The translations under genes and the position numbers were made by a program. A model generated the notes under the pieces. The model was not told where the DNA came from, did no database searches, and was given only the letters and a program-made list of their open reading frames with translations. A stretch of DNA of 21,597 nt from Corynebacterium sp. (GTDB lineage Bacteria > Actinomycetota > Actinomycetes > Mycobacteriales > Mycobacteriaceae), in contig JAKDIS010000037.1 of NCBI GenBank assembly GCA_030450335.1, positions 1 to 21,597 of the forward strand, given 5' to 3'. Within the stretch, counting starts at the first letter, position 1, and every line of letters starts with the position of its first letter. This document shows positions 15,454-21,547 of the stretch, piece after piece.

Positions 15454-15471
15454 CTCATACCCAGGTATGAG
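15454..15471. promoter_or_regulatory. Perfect palindromic operator between the ABC and MHS genes
   Basis: CTCATACC (15454-15461), CA, GGTATGAG (15464-15471): 8-bp perfect arms with a 2-bp centre. It sits about 83 bp before the ABC ATPase start and 53 bp before the symporter start. A -10 candidate TACTGT (15481-15486) for the symporter follows, so the palindrome would lie over its -35 region. No regulator gene is adjacent. Confidence 0.6.
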
Positions 15472-15523
15472 CACGGGGCGTACTGTCGGCACGACATTTT
15501 CCCCGACCGAAAGGGCTCCCTGC

Positions 15524-16819
15524 GTGCCCACCACCCGACGCCGCCAGTCGATGTTCGTCGCCGCCTTCGGCACCATCGTCGAGTGGTACGACTTCTCGAT
15601 CTTCTTCTACGTCTCGGCGAGTCTGGCGAACACCTTCTTCAACGGCAACGACGGTTCACTGCTGCTCACCCTCGCGCTCGGCGCGGCCGGCTTCGTGTTC
15701 CGTCCCCTCGGCGCGATGGTCTTCGGGCACCTGGGTGACCGCATCGGACGCAAGTCGTCGTTGATCGTCTCGGCGTCGCTGATGGCGGTGGCGTTGGCGG
15801 GCATCGCGGTGATGCCCGGGTTCGACACCATCGGGATCTGGGGCGGTGTCGGGGTGCTGGTGCTGCGGTGCGTGGCCGGGTTCGCCGTGGGCGCGGAGTA
15901 CACCGGCATCATGGTCTACCTGGTGGAGTCGGCCAGAGACGGCCGCCGCGGGTTGGCGGCGAGCTGGGCGGCGGCGAACTCGGAGGTCGGCTCGCTGCTG
16001 GCGGTCGGCGGCGGCTACCTGATGGCGCGGTTCCTGAGCGCCGAGGACCTGGATGCCTGGGGGTGGCGCGTGCTGTTCCTCGTGGGCGCACTGCTCGCCG
16101 CGGTGATGGTGCCGATGCGCCGGCTGATGGACGAGACGGAGACCTTCACCGAGGTCAAGGACACCGCGGAGAACACCGCCCGCTCCCCGCTGGTGACGGT
16201 GCTGAGGACCCATCCGCGTGCCGTGCTGGTGGCGTTCCTGGTGTCGTCGGTGGGCTCGGCGGCGTACTTCCTCAACATCACCAACGTGCCGACGTACCTG
16301 GAGACCACCGCCTCGATCGACAGTTCCACGTCCCTGTGGCTGGGGACGGTCGCCGCGGTGGTGGCGATCCTGGTGACGCCGCTGGCCGGTGTGGCGTCCG
16401 ACCGTTTCGGACGACGCCCGGTGTTCATCTTCGTCGGCGTGGTCATCCTGGCCACGACGATCCCGGCGTACATGATGCTCGGCGGTGGGACGGGGTCGAC
16501 GGCGCTGCTGGGCGGTGCGCTGCTCGCCGTGCCGGCGGCGGGCTGGAGCGCGGTCGCCGCCTCCGCCGTCCCCGAGCAGTTCACCGCGGTGGGACGTTTC
16601 TCGGGCATGGCGATCGGCTACAACACGGCCACGGTTCTGTTCGGCGGGTTGTCGCCCTTCGTGGCGACGTGGCTGATGACGGTCACCGGTTCGCCTTACG
16701 CCCCGGCGTGGTACGCCGTGGCGATCATCGTGTTCGCCGGGATCCCGATGCTGCTGCTCTTCCGGGACCGGGCGCACGTGCCCCTCGACGAGATCAACTC
16801 AGGTGCCGCGGACGGGTGA
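15524..16819 (+). CDS. MFS transporter, metabolite:H+ symporter (MHS) family
   Basis: A 431-aa, 12-helix transporter. The opening FGTIVEWYDFSIFFY (15-29) is the signature of the MHS family (ProP, ShiA, KgtP). GHLGDRIGRK in the 2-3 loop and SDRFGRRP in the 8-9 loop are the paired MFS motifs, and RCVAGFAVGAEYTG marks helix 4. Members import osmolytes, dicarboxylates, shikimate or aromatic acids with protons; which applies here is unknown. The start is GTG at 15524, with GAAAGGG (15509-15515) 8 nt upstream. Its 3' end overlaps the convergent regulator gene by 26 bp. Confidence 0.9.
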   Translation: MPTTRRRQSMFVAAFGTIVEWYDFSIFFYVSASLANTFFNGNDGSLLLTLALGAAGFVFRPLGAMVFGHLGDRIGRKSSLIVSASLMAVALAGIAVMPGFDTIGIWGGVGVLVLRCVAGFAVGAEYTGIMVYLVESARDGRRGLAASWAAANSEVGSLLAVGGGYLMARFLSAEDLDAWGWRVLFLVGALLAAVMVPMRRLMDETETFTEVKDTAENTARSPLVTVLRTHPRAVLVAFLVSSVGSAAYFLNITNVPTYLETTASIDSSTSLWLGTVAAVVAILVTPLAGVASDRFGRRPVFIFVGVVILATTIPAYMMLGGGTGSTALLGGALLAVPAAGWSAVAASAVPEQFTAVGRFSGMAIGYNTATVLFGGLSPFVATWLMTVTGSPYAPAWYAVAIIVFAGIPMLLLFRDRAHVPLDEINSGAADG

Positions 16820-17747
16820 CGTCCCCGAGTTCGGCGCCGGTTGCACCAGTAGCTGCCCCCGTAGCTGCCCCGGTAGCTGCCCCGGTAGCTGCCCACGACG
16901 CGAGCAGCTTCATGGCGTCCTCGGACGGTGAGCCGGGTTCGGGGGCGTAGATCGTCCAGGTCAGTCCGCGCTCGCCCTCCATGCGCAGTCCCTCGTAGGC
17001 CAGGGTCATCTCCCCGACTTCCGGGTGGTGGAAATGCTTGAAGCCGCTGCCGTGGTGACGCACGTCGTGGGCTCCCCACCGGGTGCGGAACTCGTCGCTG
17101 CGGGTAGACAGTTCCCCGACGAGGTCGTGCAGCGCCTTGTTGTGGGGGTCGCGGGCGGCCTCGGTGCGCAGGATCGCCACGGTGATGTCGGCCATGCCCT
17201 CCCAGTCCGGGTAGAAGTCGCGGGCCCGGTCGTCGAGGAAGGCCTGGCGGGCGATGTTCGGCGGGCCGGCGGGACGCCCCGGCATGTCGTAGAGCTGCGT
17301 GTAGAAGGCTTCGGCCAGGGTGTTCGTGGCCAGCAGGTCCATCCGGCCGTTGCGTACGAAGGCGGGGCCGGCGGTGACGGCGTCCAGCGCCCACTGCAGG
17401 CCGGGCCCCGGGGTCCAGGTGCGCCCGTCGCGCCTCTTCGGGGGACGCGCCGTCGGTGAGGCGGCGTGGGCGAGGTCGAAGAGGTGGGCACGTTCGGCGT
17501 CGTCGAGGCGCAGCGCGCGCGCCAGGCTCTCGAGGACCTCGGGGGACGCACCGGCGACCGCGCCGCGTTCCAGTTTCGTGTAGTACTCCACGCTGACGCC
17601 GGCCAGCGTGGCGACCTCGCTGCGTCGCAGCCCCGGTACGCGCCGGTTCGTCCCCGCCGGAAGCCCCACCTCGCCAGGGGTGACCTTGGCTCGCCGGGTG
17701 GTGAGGAACTCCTTGACCTCCGCCTTATTGTCCATGCCGTTGCCCAT
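16794..17747 (-). CDS. XRE-family transcriptional regulator with MmyB-like ligand domain
   Basis: A 317-aa regulator. The N-terminal helix-turn-helix is at about 38-62 (PGLRRSEVATLAGVSVEYYTKLERG). The rest to about 285 is the MmyB-like domain (LDAVTAGPAFVRNGRMDLLATNTLAEAFYT ... FRTRWGAHDVRHHGSGFKHFHHPEVGEM). That domain belongs to a PAS-like fold thought to bind a small hydrophobic ligand. The extreme C-terminus is a repeated Ala-Thr-Gly-Ala tail (286-305), encoded by a 12-bp tandem repeat and not part of the family. A -10 TATGCT lies 6 nt before the ATG at 17747, without a ribosome site, so the message is probably leaderless. It is divergent from the dehydrogenase/efflux operon, which it most likely controls. 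Confidence 0.9.
   Translation of the reverse strand: MGNGMDNKAEVKEFLTTRRAKVTPGEVGLPAGTNRRVPGLRRSEVATLAGVSVEYYTKLERGAVAGASPEVLESLARALRLDDAERAHLFDLAHAASPTARPPKRRDGRTWTPGPGLQWALDAVTAGPAFVRNGRMDLLATNTLAEAFYTQLYDMPGRPAGPPNIARQAFLDDRARDFYPDWEGMADITVAILRTEAARDPHNKALHDLVGELSTRSDEFRTRWGAHDVRHHGSGFKHFHHPEVGEMTLAYEGLRMEGERGLTWTIYAPEPGSPSEDAMKLLASWAATGAATGAATGAATGATGAELGDVTRPRHLS
16849..16893. repeat. 12-bp tandem repeat in the 3' end of the XRE regulator gene
   Basis: GTAGCTGCC recurs at 16849, 16861, 16873 and 16885, exactly 12 bp apart, joined by CCCS-type linkers. On the minus strand each unit encodes four residues of the Ala-Thr-Gly-Ala tail. As 12 is a multiple of three, unit gain or loss keeps the frame. 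Confidence 0.85.
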
Positions 17748-17753
17748 ACCCCG

Positions 17754-17759
17754 AGCATA
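17754..17759 (-). promoter_or_regulatory. -10 box for a probable leaderless XRE regulator mRNA
   Basis: The minus strand reads TATGCT, ending 6 nt before the ATG at 17747, with no Shine-Dalgarno between. The same hexamer and spacing precede the small membrane gene at 20917. Confidence 0.55.
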
Positions 17760-17766
17760 GGGCCCT

Positions 17767-17797
17767 CCTCCCCGCTGAGGGAGGTACTGCCGGTACC
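17767..17797. promoter_or_regulatory. Two adjoining inverted repeats between the XRE regulator and the dehydrogenase operon
   Basis: CCTCCC-N6-GGGAGG (17767-17784) and GGTAC-N5-GTACC (17783-17797) lie end to end in the 135-bp divergent region, just upstream of the regulator's -10 box. Either could be the binding site of the divergent XRE protein. A -35-like TTGACT at 17836-17841 points towards the dehydrogenase, but a matching -10 is weak. Confidence 0.45.
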
Positions 17798-17882
17798 CCG
17801 CCCGACAGGCTCTCCCACAGCCCCGCCGGGACTGGTTGACTCACCGAGGTAGAGACATGAACCTTCGAGATTGGAGACCACC

Positions 17883-18908
17883 TTGCGTGCAGTCATCATG
17901 GACGCCCCCGGCCAGATCCGCGTCGGCGAGCGCGACGACCCCCGGATCATCGACCCGACGGACGCCGTCATCCGCATCACCGCGACCTGCATCTGCGGCT
18001 CGGACCTGTGGCCCTACCGGGGCGTGGAGCCGGCCGACCACCTGCACATGGGCCACGAGTACGTCGGCGTGGTCGAGGAGGTCGGCGACGCGGTGACCAC
18101 CGTGGCACCCGGTGACCACGTGGTCGGCTCGTTCGTGATCTCCTGCGGCGAGTGCGAGATCTGCCGGTCCGGCTACCCGTCGAAGTGCGTCCACGCCGAA
18201 TTCGTGCACGCCGGCATCGGCACCCAGGCCGAGCGCGCGCGGATCCCCCACGCCGACGGCACGCTGGTGGCCACTCCCGGCGAGCCGGACGCCGACCTCG
18301 TTCCGTCCCTGCTGGCGGCGTCGGACGTCCTGGGTACCGGGTGGTTCGCCGCGGACGCCGCGGCCGTCGGCCCCAGCAAGACCGTCGCCGTGGTCGGCGA
18401 CGGCGCGGTCGGCCTGATGGGTGTGCTGGCGGCGAAGGAGATGGGTGCCGAGAGGATCATCGCGATGTCGCGGCACGCTGAGCGCCAGGCGCTGGCGCGC
18501 GAGTTCGGTGCCACCGACATCGTCGAGGAGCGTGGGGACGCCGGGGTCGCGAAGGTCCGCGAGCTGACCGGCGGCCTGGGCGCGCACAGCGTGATCGAGG
18601 CGGTCGGTACCCGCGAGTCCTTCATGCAGGCCATCCACTCGGCCCGCGGTGGCGGGCACGTCGGTTTCGTGGGTGTTGCACACGAGGGCGTGGACCTGCC
18701 GATGGACGAGGTCTTCTTCGCCGAGGTCCACCTGCACGGCGGCCCTGCCCCGGTGCGGCGCTACCTCCCGGAGCTCACCGCCAAGATCTGGGCCCGTGAG
18801 ATCAACCCGGGCAAGGTCTTCGACCTCTCGCTGCCGATGGAGGACGCCGCCGAGGGCTACGCCGCGATGTCCGAGCGTCGCGCGACCAAGGTGATGCTGA
18901 CGCTGTGA
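17883..18908 (+). CDS. Zinc-dependent alcohol dehydrogenase family protein
   Basis: A 341-aa medium-chain dehydrogenase/reductase. The catalytic zinc would be held by Cys38 (CICGSD), His58/Glu59 (GHEYVG) and a residue near Asp148. The four structural-zinc cysteines are present at 88, 91, 94 and 102 (CGECEICRSGYPSKC). The nucleotide-binding turn GDGAVG is at 172-177. The start is TTG at 17883: GGAG at 17873-17876 lies 6 nt upstream, while another TTG at 17871 sits before that site. The gene overlaps the next one by 4 nt (GTGA), forming an operon with an efflux pump, and is divergent from an XRE/MmyB regulator. It may oxidise or reduce an alcohol or aldehyde also handled by the pump; the substrate is unknown. 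Confidence 0.9.
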   Translation: MRAVIMDAPGQIRVGERDDPRIIDPTDAVIRITATCICGSDLWPYRGVEPADHLHMGHEYVGVVEEVGDAVTTVAPGDHVVGSFVISCGECEICRSGYPSKCVHAEFVHAGIGTQAERARIPHADGTLVATPGEPDADLVPSLLAASDVLGTGWFAADAAAVGPSKTVAVVGDGAVGLMGVLAAKEMGAERIIAMSRHAERQALAREFGATDIVEERGDAGVAKVRELTGGLGAHSVIEAVGTRESFMQAIHSARGGGHVGFVGVAHEGVDLPMDEVFFAEVHLHGGPAPVRRYLPELTAKIWAREINPGKVFDLSLPMEDAAEGYAAMSERRATKVMLTL

Positions 18909-20122
18909 GTGGTACCGAATCCCGCCTCCCGTTCGTCACCTACGTCCTGGCGGCCGGTGTCTTCCTCATGGGCACCACGGAGTTCATCGTCGCCGGGATC
19001 CTGCCGGACATCGCCGAAGACCTGTCGGTGTCCGTGTCCGACGCCGGACTGATGATCACCGTCTTCGCCATCGGCATGATCGTCGGCACCCCGGCCATGG
19101 CGGTGCTCACGCTCCGGCTCCCGCGGCGCATGACCCTCACCCTCGCGCTCCTGGTGTTCGCGGTGGGCCACGTCATCGTGGCGTTGTCGTCGTTGCTGCC
19201 GTTGATCCTCGCCGCCCGCTTCCTGACCGCCCTGGCGACCGGAGCCTTCTGGGCCGTCGCCGCGGTGGTCGGTGCGCAGGCTGCGGGCCCGTCCCTGTCG
19301 TCGAAGGCGCTGGGCATCGTGCTCGGCGGCGGGATGCTCGCCAACGTCGTCGGCGTCCCGTTGGGTTCCTTCGCCGGCCAGACCGTCGGCTGGCGCGGCC
19401 CGTTCTGGGCCTTGGCCGTGCTCGCGGTCGTCGGTGCACTGGTCATCTTCCGTCAGGTCCCTCCCGATCCGCTGGACGCACCGGCGCCGTCGTTGCGCGC
19501 GGAACTGCGCGCCCTGCGCGACGGGCGCGTGTGGCTGGTGCTCGCAGGTTGCGCTGTGGTCTGCGGGTCCTCGCTGGCCGTCTACAGCTTCATCGCCCCG
19601 TTGTTGACCGACAACAGCGGGCTGCCTGCCAGCGCCGTGCCACTCGTGCTCGTCGGCTACGGGGTCGGGGCGTTCATCGGCTCGAACGTGGGTGGCAGCA
19701 TCGGCGCGCGTCGTCCGTTCGCCTTGCTGTTCTTCTCCGCGGCAGCGACGTTCCTGGTGCTCGTCGCCCTGCTGCTGTTCTCCCATAACGCAGTGGTGAC
19801 GGTCATTCTCGTCGCCCTGCTCGGCCTGTTCGGCATGTCCACCAACCCGGTGTTGATCGGCATGGCCGTGCGATACGCGGACAAGGCACCGACCTTGGCG
19901 TCGGCGATGGCGACCGCGGCCTTCAACTTCGGTACGGCCATCGGCTCCTGGATCGCCGGCATGACGCTAGCGACGTCCATGGGCGCGAGCGGACCGGTGG
20001 CCGTGGGTGCCTGCGTGGCCGCACTGTACGTGGTCCCGTTGACGCTGCTGCTCCGCCGCGAGCGTGCGGATCTTCGCCGGCCCACGGTCGAATCGCCTCA
20101 GCGCAACAAGGAGGGTCGGTAA
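18905..20122 (+). CDS. MFS transporter, DHA1 drug-efflux type (Cmx-like)
   Basis: A 405-aa, 12-helix exporter. Its opening FVTYVLAAGVFLMGTTEFIVAGILPDIAEDLSVSVSDAGLM follows the pattern of DHA1 pumps such as the corynebacterial chloramphenicol exporter Cmx. Motif C-like GMLANVVGVPLGSFAGQTVGWRGPFW is in helix 5 (about 142-165). The C-terminal tail is short and charged. The GTG start at 18905 overlaps the dehydrogenase stop by 4 nt, so translation is coupled. Resistance to a specific drug cannot be claimed; the operon suggests export of a compound linked to the dehydrogenase reaction. It is convergent with a small membrane gene, with 17 bp between stops. Confidence 0.9.
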   Translation: MSGTESRLPFVTYVLAAGVFLMGTTEFIVAGILPDIAEDLSVSVSDAGLMITVFAIGMIVGTPAMAVLTLRLPRRMTLTLALLVFAVGHVIVALSSLLPLILAARFLTALATGAFWAVAAVVGAQAAGPSLSSKALGIVLGGGMLANVVGVPLGSFAGQTVGWRGPFWALAVLAVVGALVIFRQVPPDPLDAPAPSLRAELRALRDGRVWLVLAGCAVVCGSSLAVYSFIAPLLTDNSGLPASAVPLVLVGYGVGAFIGSNVGGSIGARRPFALLFFSAAATFLVLVALLLFSHNAVVTVILVALLGLFGMSTNPVLIGMAVRYADKAPTLASAMATAAFNFGTAIGSWIAGMTLATSMGASGPVAVGACVAALYVVPLTLLLRRERADLRRPTVESPQRNKEGR

Positions 20123-20139
20123 GCAATCACACCGTTCGC

Positions 20140-20532
20140 CTACACCCTGTCCTTTCGCCAGGCGATGACCGCGGTCAGCACGCCCACCACGGCGAGGAGT
20201 GGGAAGAAGGCGAAATATATTTCAACGGGAAGTGGCCCGAATAATTCGCTGAACTGTTCGTTTGACAGAAACTGCAGGCCGGGGAATCCGCGGCCGCCCG
20301 GATAGGGCATCGACAGGCCGATCGGATCCTCATGCGAGTTGTAGATCGTCGAAAACTGCGCGTCCAGGACCATCCCGATCGTGGAGACAACCCCGAACAC
20401 CGCCACGGGGTAGCACACCCAGAACCAGGGAAAAGCCAGATTCCTCTGGTTCTTCTGCCGCGCCCGCCGCGGCAGAATCACCGCCCCGGTCATCGCGACC
20501 ACCAGGATGCTGCCCAGGAAGACCCAACTCAT
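20140..20532 (-). CDS. Small three-helix membrane protein, downstream paralogue of a tandem pair
   Basis: A 130-aa protein with helices at about 3-19, 38-57 and 105-123. The first helix ends in AVILPRRARQ, the second begins FPWFW, and the C-terminus is AWRKDRV. Between helices 2 and 3 is a loop of about 45 residues, probably on the outer side. The family is not recognised. The gene upstream encodes the same plan (GGAILPRRA, FPWFW, AWRKRRI), so the two are tandem duplicates. The ATG at 20532 overlaps the upstream stop (ATGA) and has GAAGAGG 5 nt before it. The DNA from about 20190 to 20460 looks less GC-rich than its surroundings. Two inverted repeats lie inside it. Confidence 0.75.
   Translation of the reverse strand: MSWVFLGSILVVAMTGAVILPRRARQKNQRNLAFPWFWVCYPVAVFGVVSTIGMVLDAQFSTIYNSHEDPIGLSMPYPGGRGFPGLQFLSNEQFSELFGPLPVEIYFAFFPLLAVVGVLTAVIAWRKDRV
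20421..20477 (-). repeat. Two adjacent inverted repeats inside the small membrane protein gene
   Basis: AGAACCAG (20421-20428) pairs with CTGGTTCT (20446-20453). Immediately after, TTCTGCCGCG (20453-20462) pairs with CGCGGCAGAA (20468-20477) over a 5-nt loop. Both are perfect. They lie in the codons for the basic linker and the start of the second helix (ARQKNQRNLAFPWFW). Confidence 0.6.
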
Positions 20533-20917
20533 ATGCGCCTCTTCCGCCAGGCCCACACCGACAACGCAAGACCTGCCGCCGCGATCAGCGGGTAGGCGAT
20601 TCGCGCCCACGGCATCCTGAGCAGGTTCGCGGCAGCGGCATCCGACAGCAAGGAACTGTCGAAGCCGTCGTCGGCATCTGCCAGCGGCATGTACATCGTC
20701 CACCCGAAATCAGCCACGGTGGCGGCAGTCCCCGGTAACCAGGCCGCGAACCCCAGGGCGATCGCGAACACCGTCAGGGGAACAGGATCCAGAACCACGG
20801 AAATCCGGGACGCTTCTGCTCCTCCGGTTCCTGGCCGCGGTAGGCGGCGCGCCGCGGGAGGATGGCACCGCCGACGAGCAGGACCATCAGGGCGGCGAAG
20901 ATCAGCAACCACGTCAT
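20529..20917 (-). pseudogene. Frameshifted upstream paralogue of the small membrane protein pair
   Basis: The first frame starts at ATG 20917 and encodes a membrane helix, AILPRRA and PGFPWFWILFP, then stops at 20776-20774. The -1 frame continues at once with LTVFAIALGFAAWLPG and runs to AWRKRRI at 20529. Joined at the CCCC run (20780-20777, minus strand), the product would be about 129 aa and match the 130-aa neighbour in length, helices and motifs. One missing C in that run explains the break: a real mutation, a sequencing error, or slippage on C-CCC-TGA are all possible. A TATGCT -10 box at 20924-20929 ends 6 nt before the ATG, so the gene was probably leaderless. It is divergent from soxR. 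Confidence 0.8.
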
Positions 20918-20923
20918 TAGTGC

Positions 20924-20929
20924 AGCATA
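20924..20929 (-). promoter_or_regulatory. -10 box for the tandem small membrane gene pair
   Basis: TATGCT on the minus strand ends 6 nt before the ATG at 20917; no ribosome site is present. On the plus strand TAGCAT at 20941-20946 could be a -10 for soxR. Confidence 0.5.
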
Positions 20930-20957
20930 ACAGCCGCGCGTAGCATCGGGACGCACG

Positions 20958-20985
20958 GGAAACCTCATCCTCACTCGAGGTTTCC
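20958..20985 (+). promoter_or_regulatory. Inverted repeat with degenerate SoxR box before soxR
   Basis: GGAAACCTC (20958-20966) and GAGGTTTCC (20977-20985) are perfect 9-bp arms with a 10-nt spacer. Inside, positions 20963-20980 match the strong SoxR box at 21483-21500 at 13 of 18 bases, with conserved outer halves CCTCA and GAGG. No -35/-10 pair with a 19-bp spacer surrounds it, so it more likely serves autoregulation or forms an mRNA hairpin than a SoxR-activated promoter. Confidence 0.5.
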
Positions 20986-21007
20986 GGAGACGAAAGGCGG
21001 CCCTGAC

Positions 21008-21460
21008 ATGAACACCCACACCTCGAACGCCGACGAGCTCCTGAGCATCGGAGAGACGAGCCGACGCACCGGCACCGCGGTCTCGGCGCTGCGCTACTAC
21101 GAGGACCTCGGGCTGATCGCCTCGGTCCGCACCGGCGGCAACCACCGCCTCTACGCACGTCACATGCTGCGTCGGATCTCCCTGATCAGCGTCGCGAAGA
21201 ACCTCGGCATCCCGCTGAAAAGCGTGCAGGACGCATTCAGCAGCGTGCCGTTGGACCGGGCACCCACGCACAAGGAATGGCAGGTGGCCTCGCGCAGGTG
21301 GAAGAAGGAGCTGGAGGAACGGCGCCGCGGCCTCGAACGCCTCGAGAGCGAGCTCACCAGCTGCATCGGCTGCGGTTGCCTCTCACTGAAGGCCTGCACA
21401 CTGCTCAACCCGCAGGACGCTCTGGGCGCCACCGGGCAGGGCGCGCGCCGCCTCTCCTGA
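21008..21460 (+). CDS. soxR: Redox-sensitive transcriptional activator SoxR (MerR family)
   Basis: A 150-aa regulator. The MerR winged helix-turn-helix covers about 11-80 (LLSIGETSRRTGTAVSALRYYEDLGLI ... GGNHRLY), followed by a dimerisation helix (about 85-117). The [2Fe-2S] motif has Cys119, 122, 124 and 130 (CIGCGCLSLKAC), the SoxR spacing. Oxidation or nitrosation of the cluster by redox-cycling compounds switches on promoters with a 19-bp spacer. AAAGGCGG (20993-21000) lies 7 nt before the ATG. The next gene, a superoxide dismutase, has exactly such a promoter, and a degenerate SoxR box lies before soxR itself. Confidence 0.97.
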   Translation: MNTHTSNADELLSIGETSRRTGTAVSALRYYEDLGLIASVRTGGNHRLYARHMLRRISLISVAKNLGIPLKSVQDAFSSVPLDRAPTHKEWQVASRRWKKELEERRRGLERLESELTSCIGCGCLSLKACTLLNPQDALGATGQGARRLS

Positions 21461-21469
21461 CGGCGCGCC
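21440..21469 (+). other. GC-rich inverted repeat over the soxR stop
   Basis: GGCGCGC (21440-21446) and GCGCGCC (21463-21469) pair with the soxR stop codon in the loop. There is no T-run, so it is only a possible weak terminator; read-through into sodA remains possible. Confidence 0.3.
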
Positions 21470-21478
21470 GCGTCCGGC

Positions 21479-21509
21479 TTGACCTCAAGTGCACTTGAGG
21501 TAATAGCGT
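21479..21509 (+). promoter_or_regulatory. SoxR-regulated promoter of sodA with SoxR box
   Basis: A -35 TTGACC (21479-21484) and a -10 TAGCGT (21504-21509) are 19 bp apart, the over-long spacer that MerR-family activators need. The SoxR box CCTCAAGTGCACTTGAGG (21483-21500) is a perfect 18-bp palindrome centred in it. It differs from the E. coli soxS box only in the central 2 bp. A shorter alternative -10 (TAATAG, 16-bp spacer) overlaps. Confidence 0.88.
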
Positions 21510-21547
21510 GGTCCGCAGATCGACACCGACGAGAAGGAGCACCAACC

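Noticed and set aside
16849..16893. CRISPR-like array
   Set aside because: The repeats are 12 bp, contiguous and within a coding frame, with no spacers.
17871..17882. TTG at 17871 as start of the zinc dehydrogenase
   Set aside because: It lies upstream of and overlapping the GGAG ribosome site; TTG 17883 is 6 nt after that site and gives the usual MRAV start.
18905..20122. Specific chloramphenicol resistance gene (cmx)
   Set aside because: The fold and opening motif resemble Cmx, but overall identity appears modest and many DHA1 pumps share them; no drug can be assigned.
20140..20917. Toxin-antitoxin pair
   Set aside because: The two small genes are paralogues of about 130 aa with three membrane helices each, not a toxin with an unrelated antitoxin.
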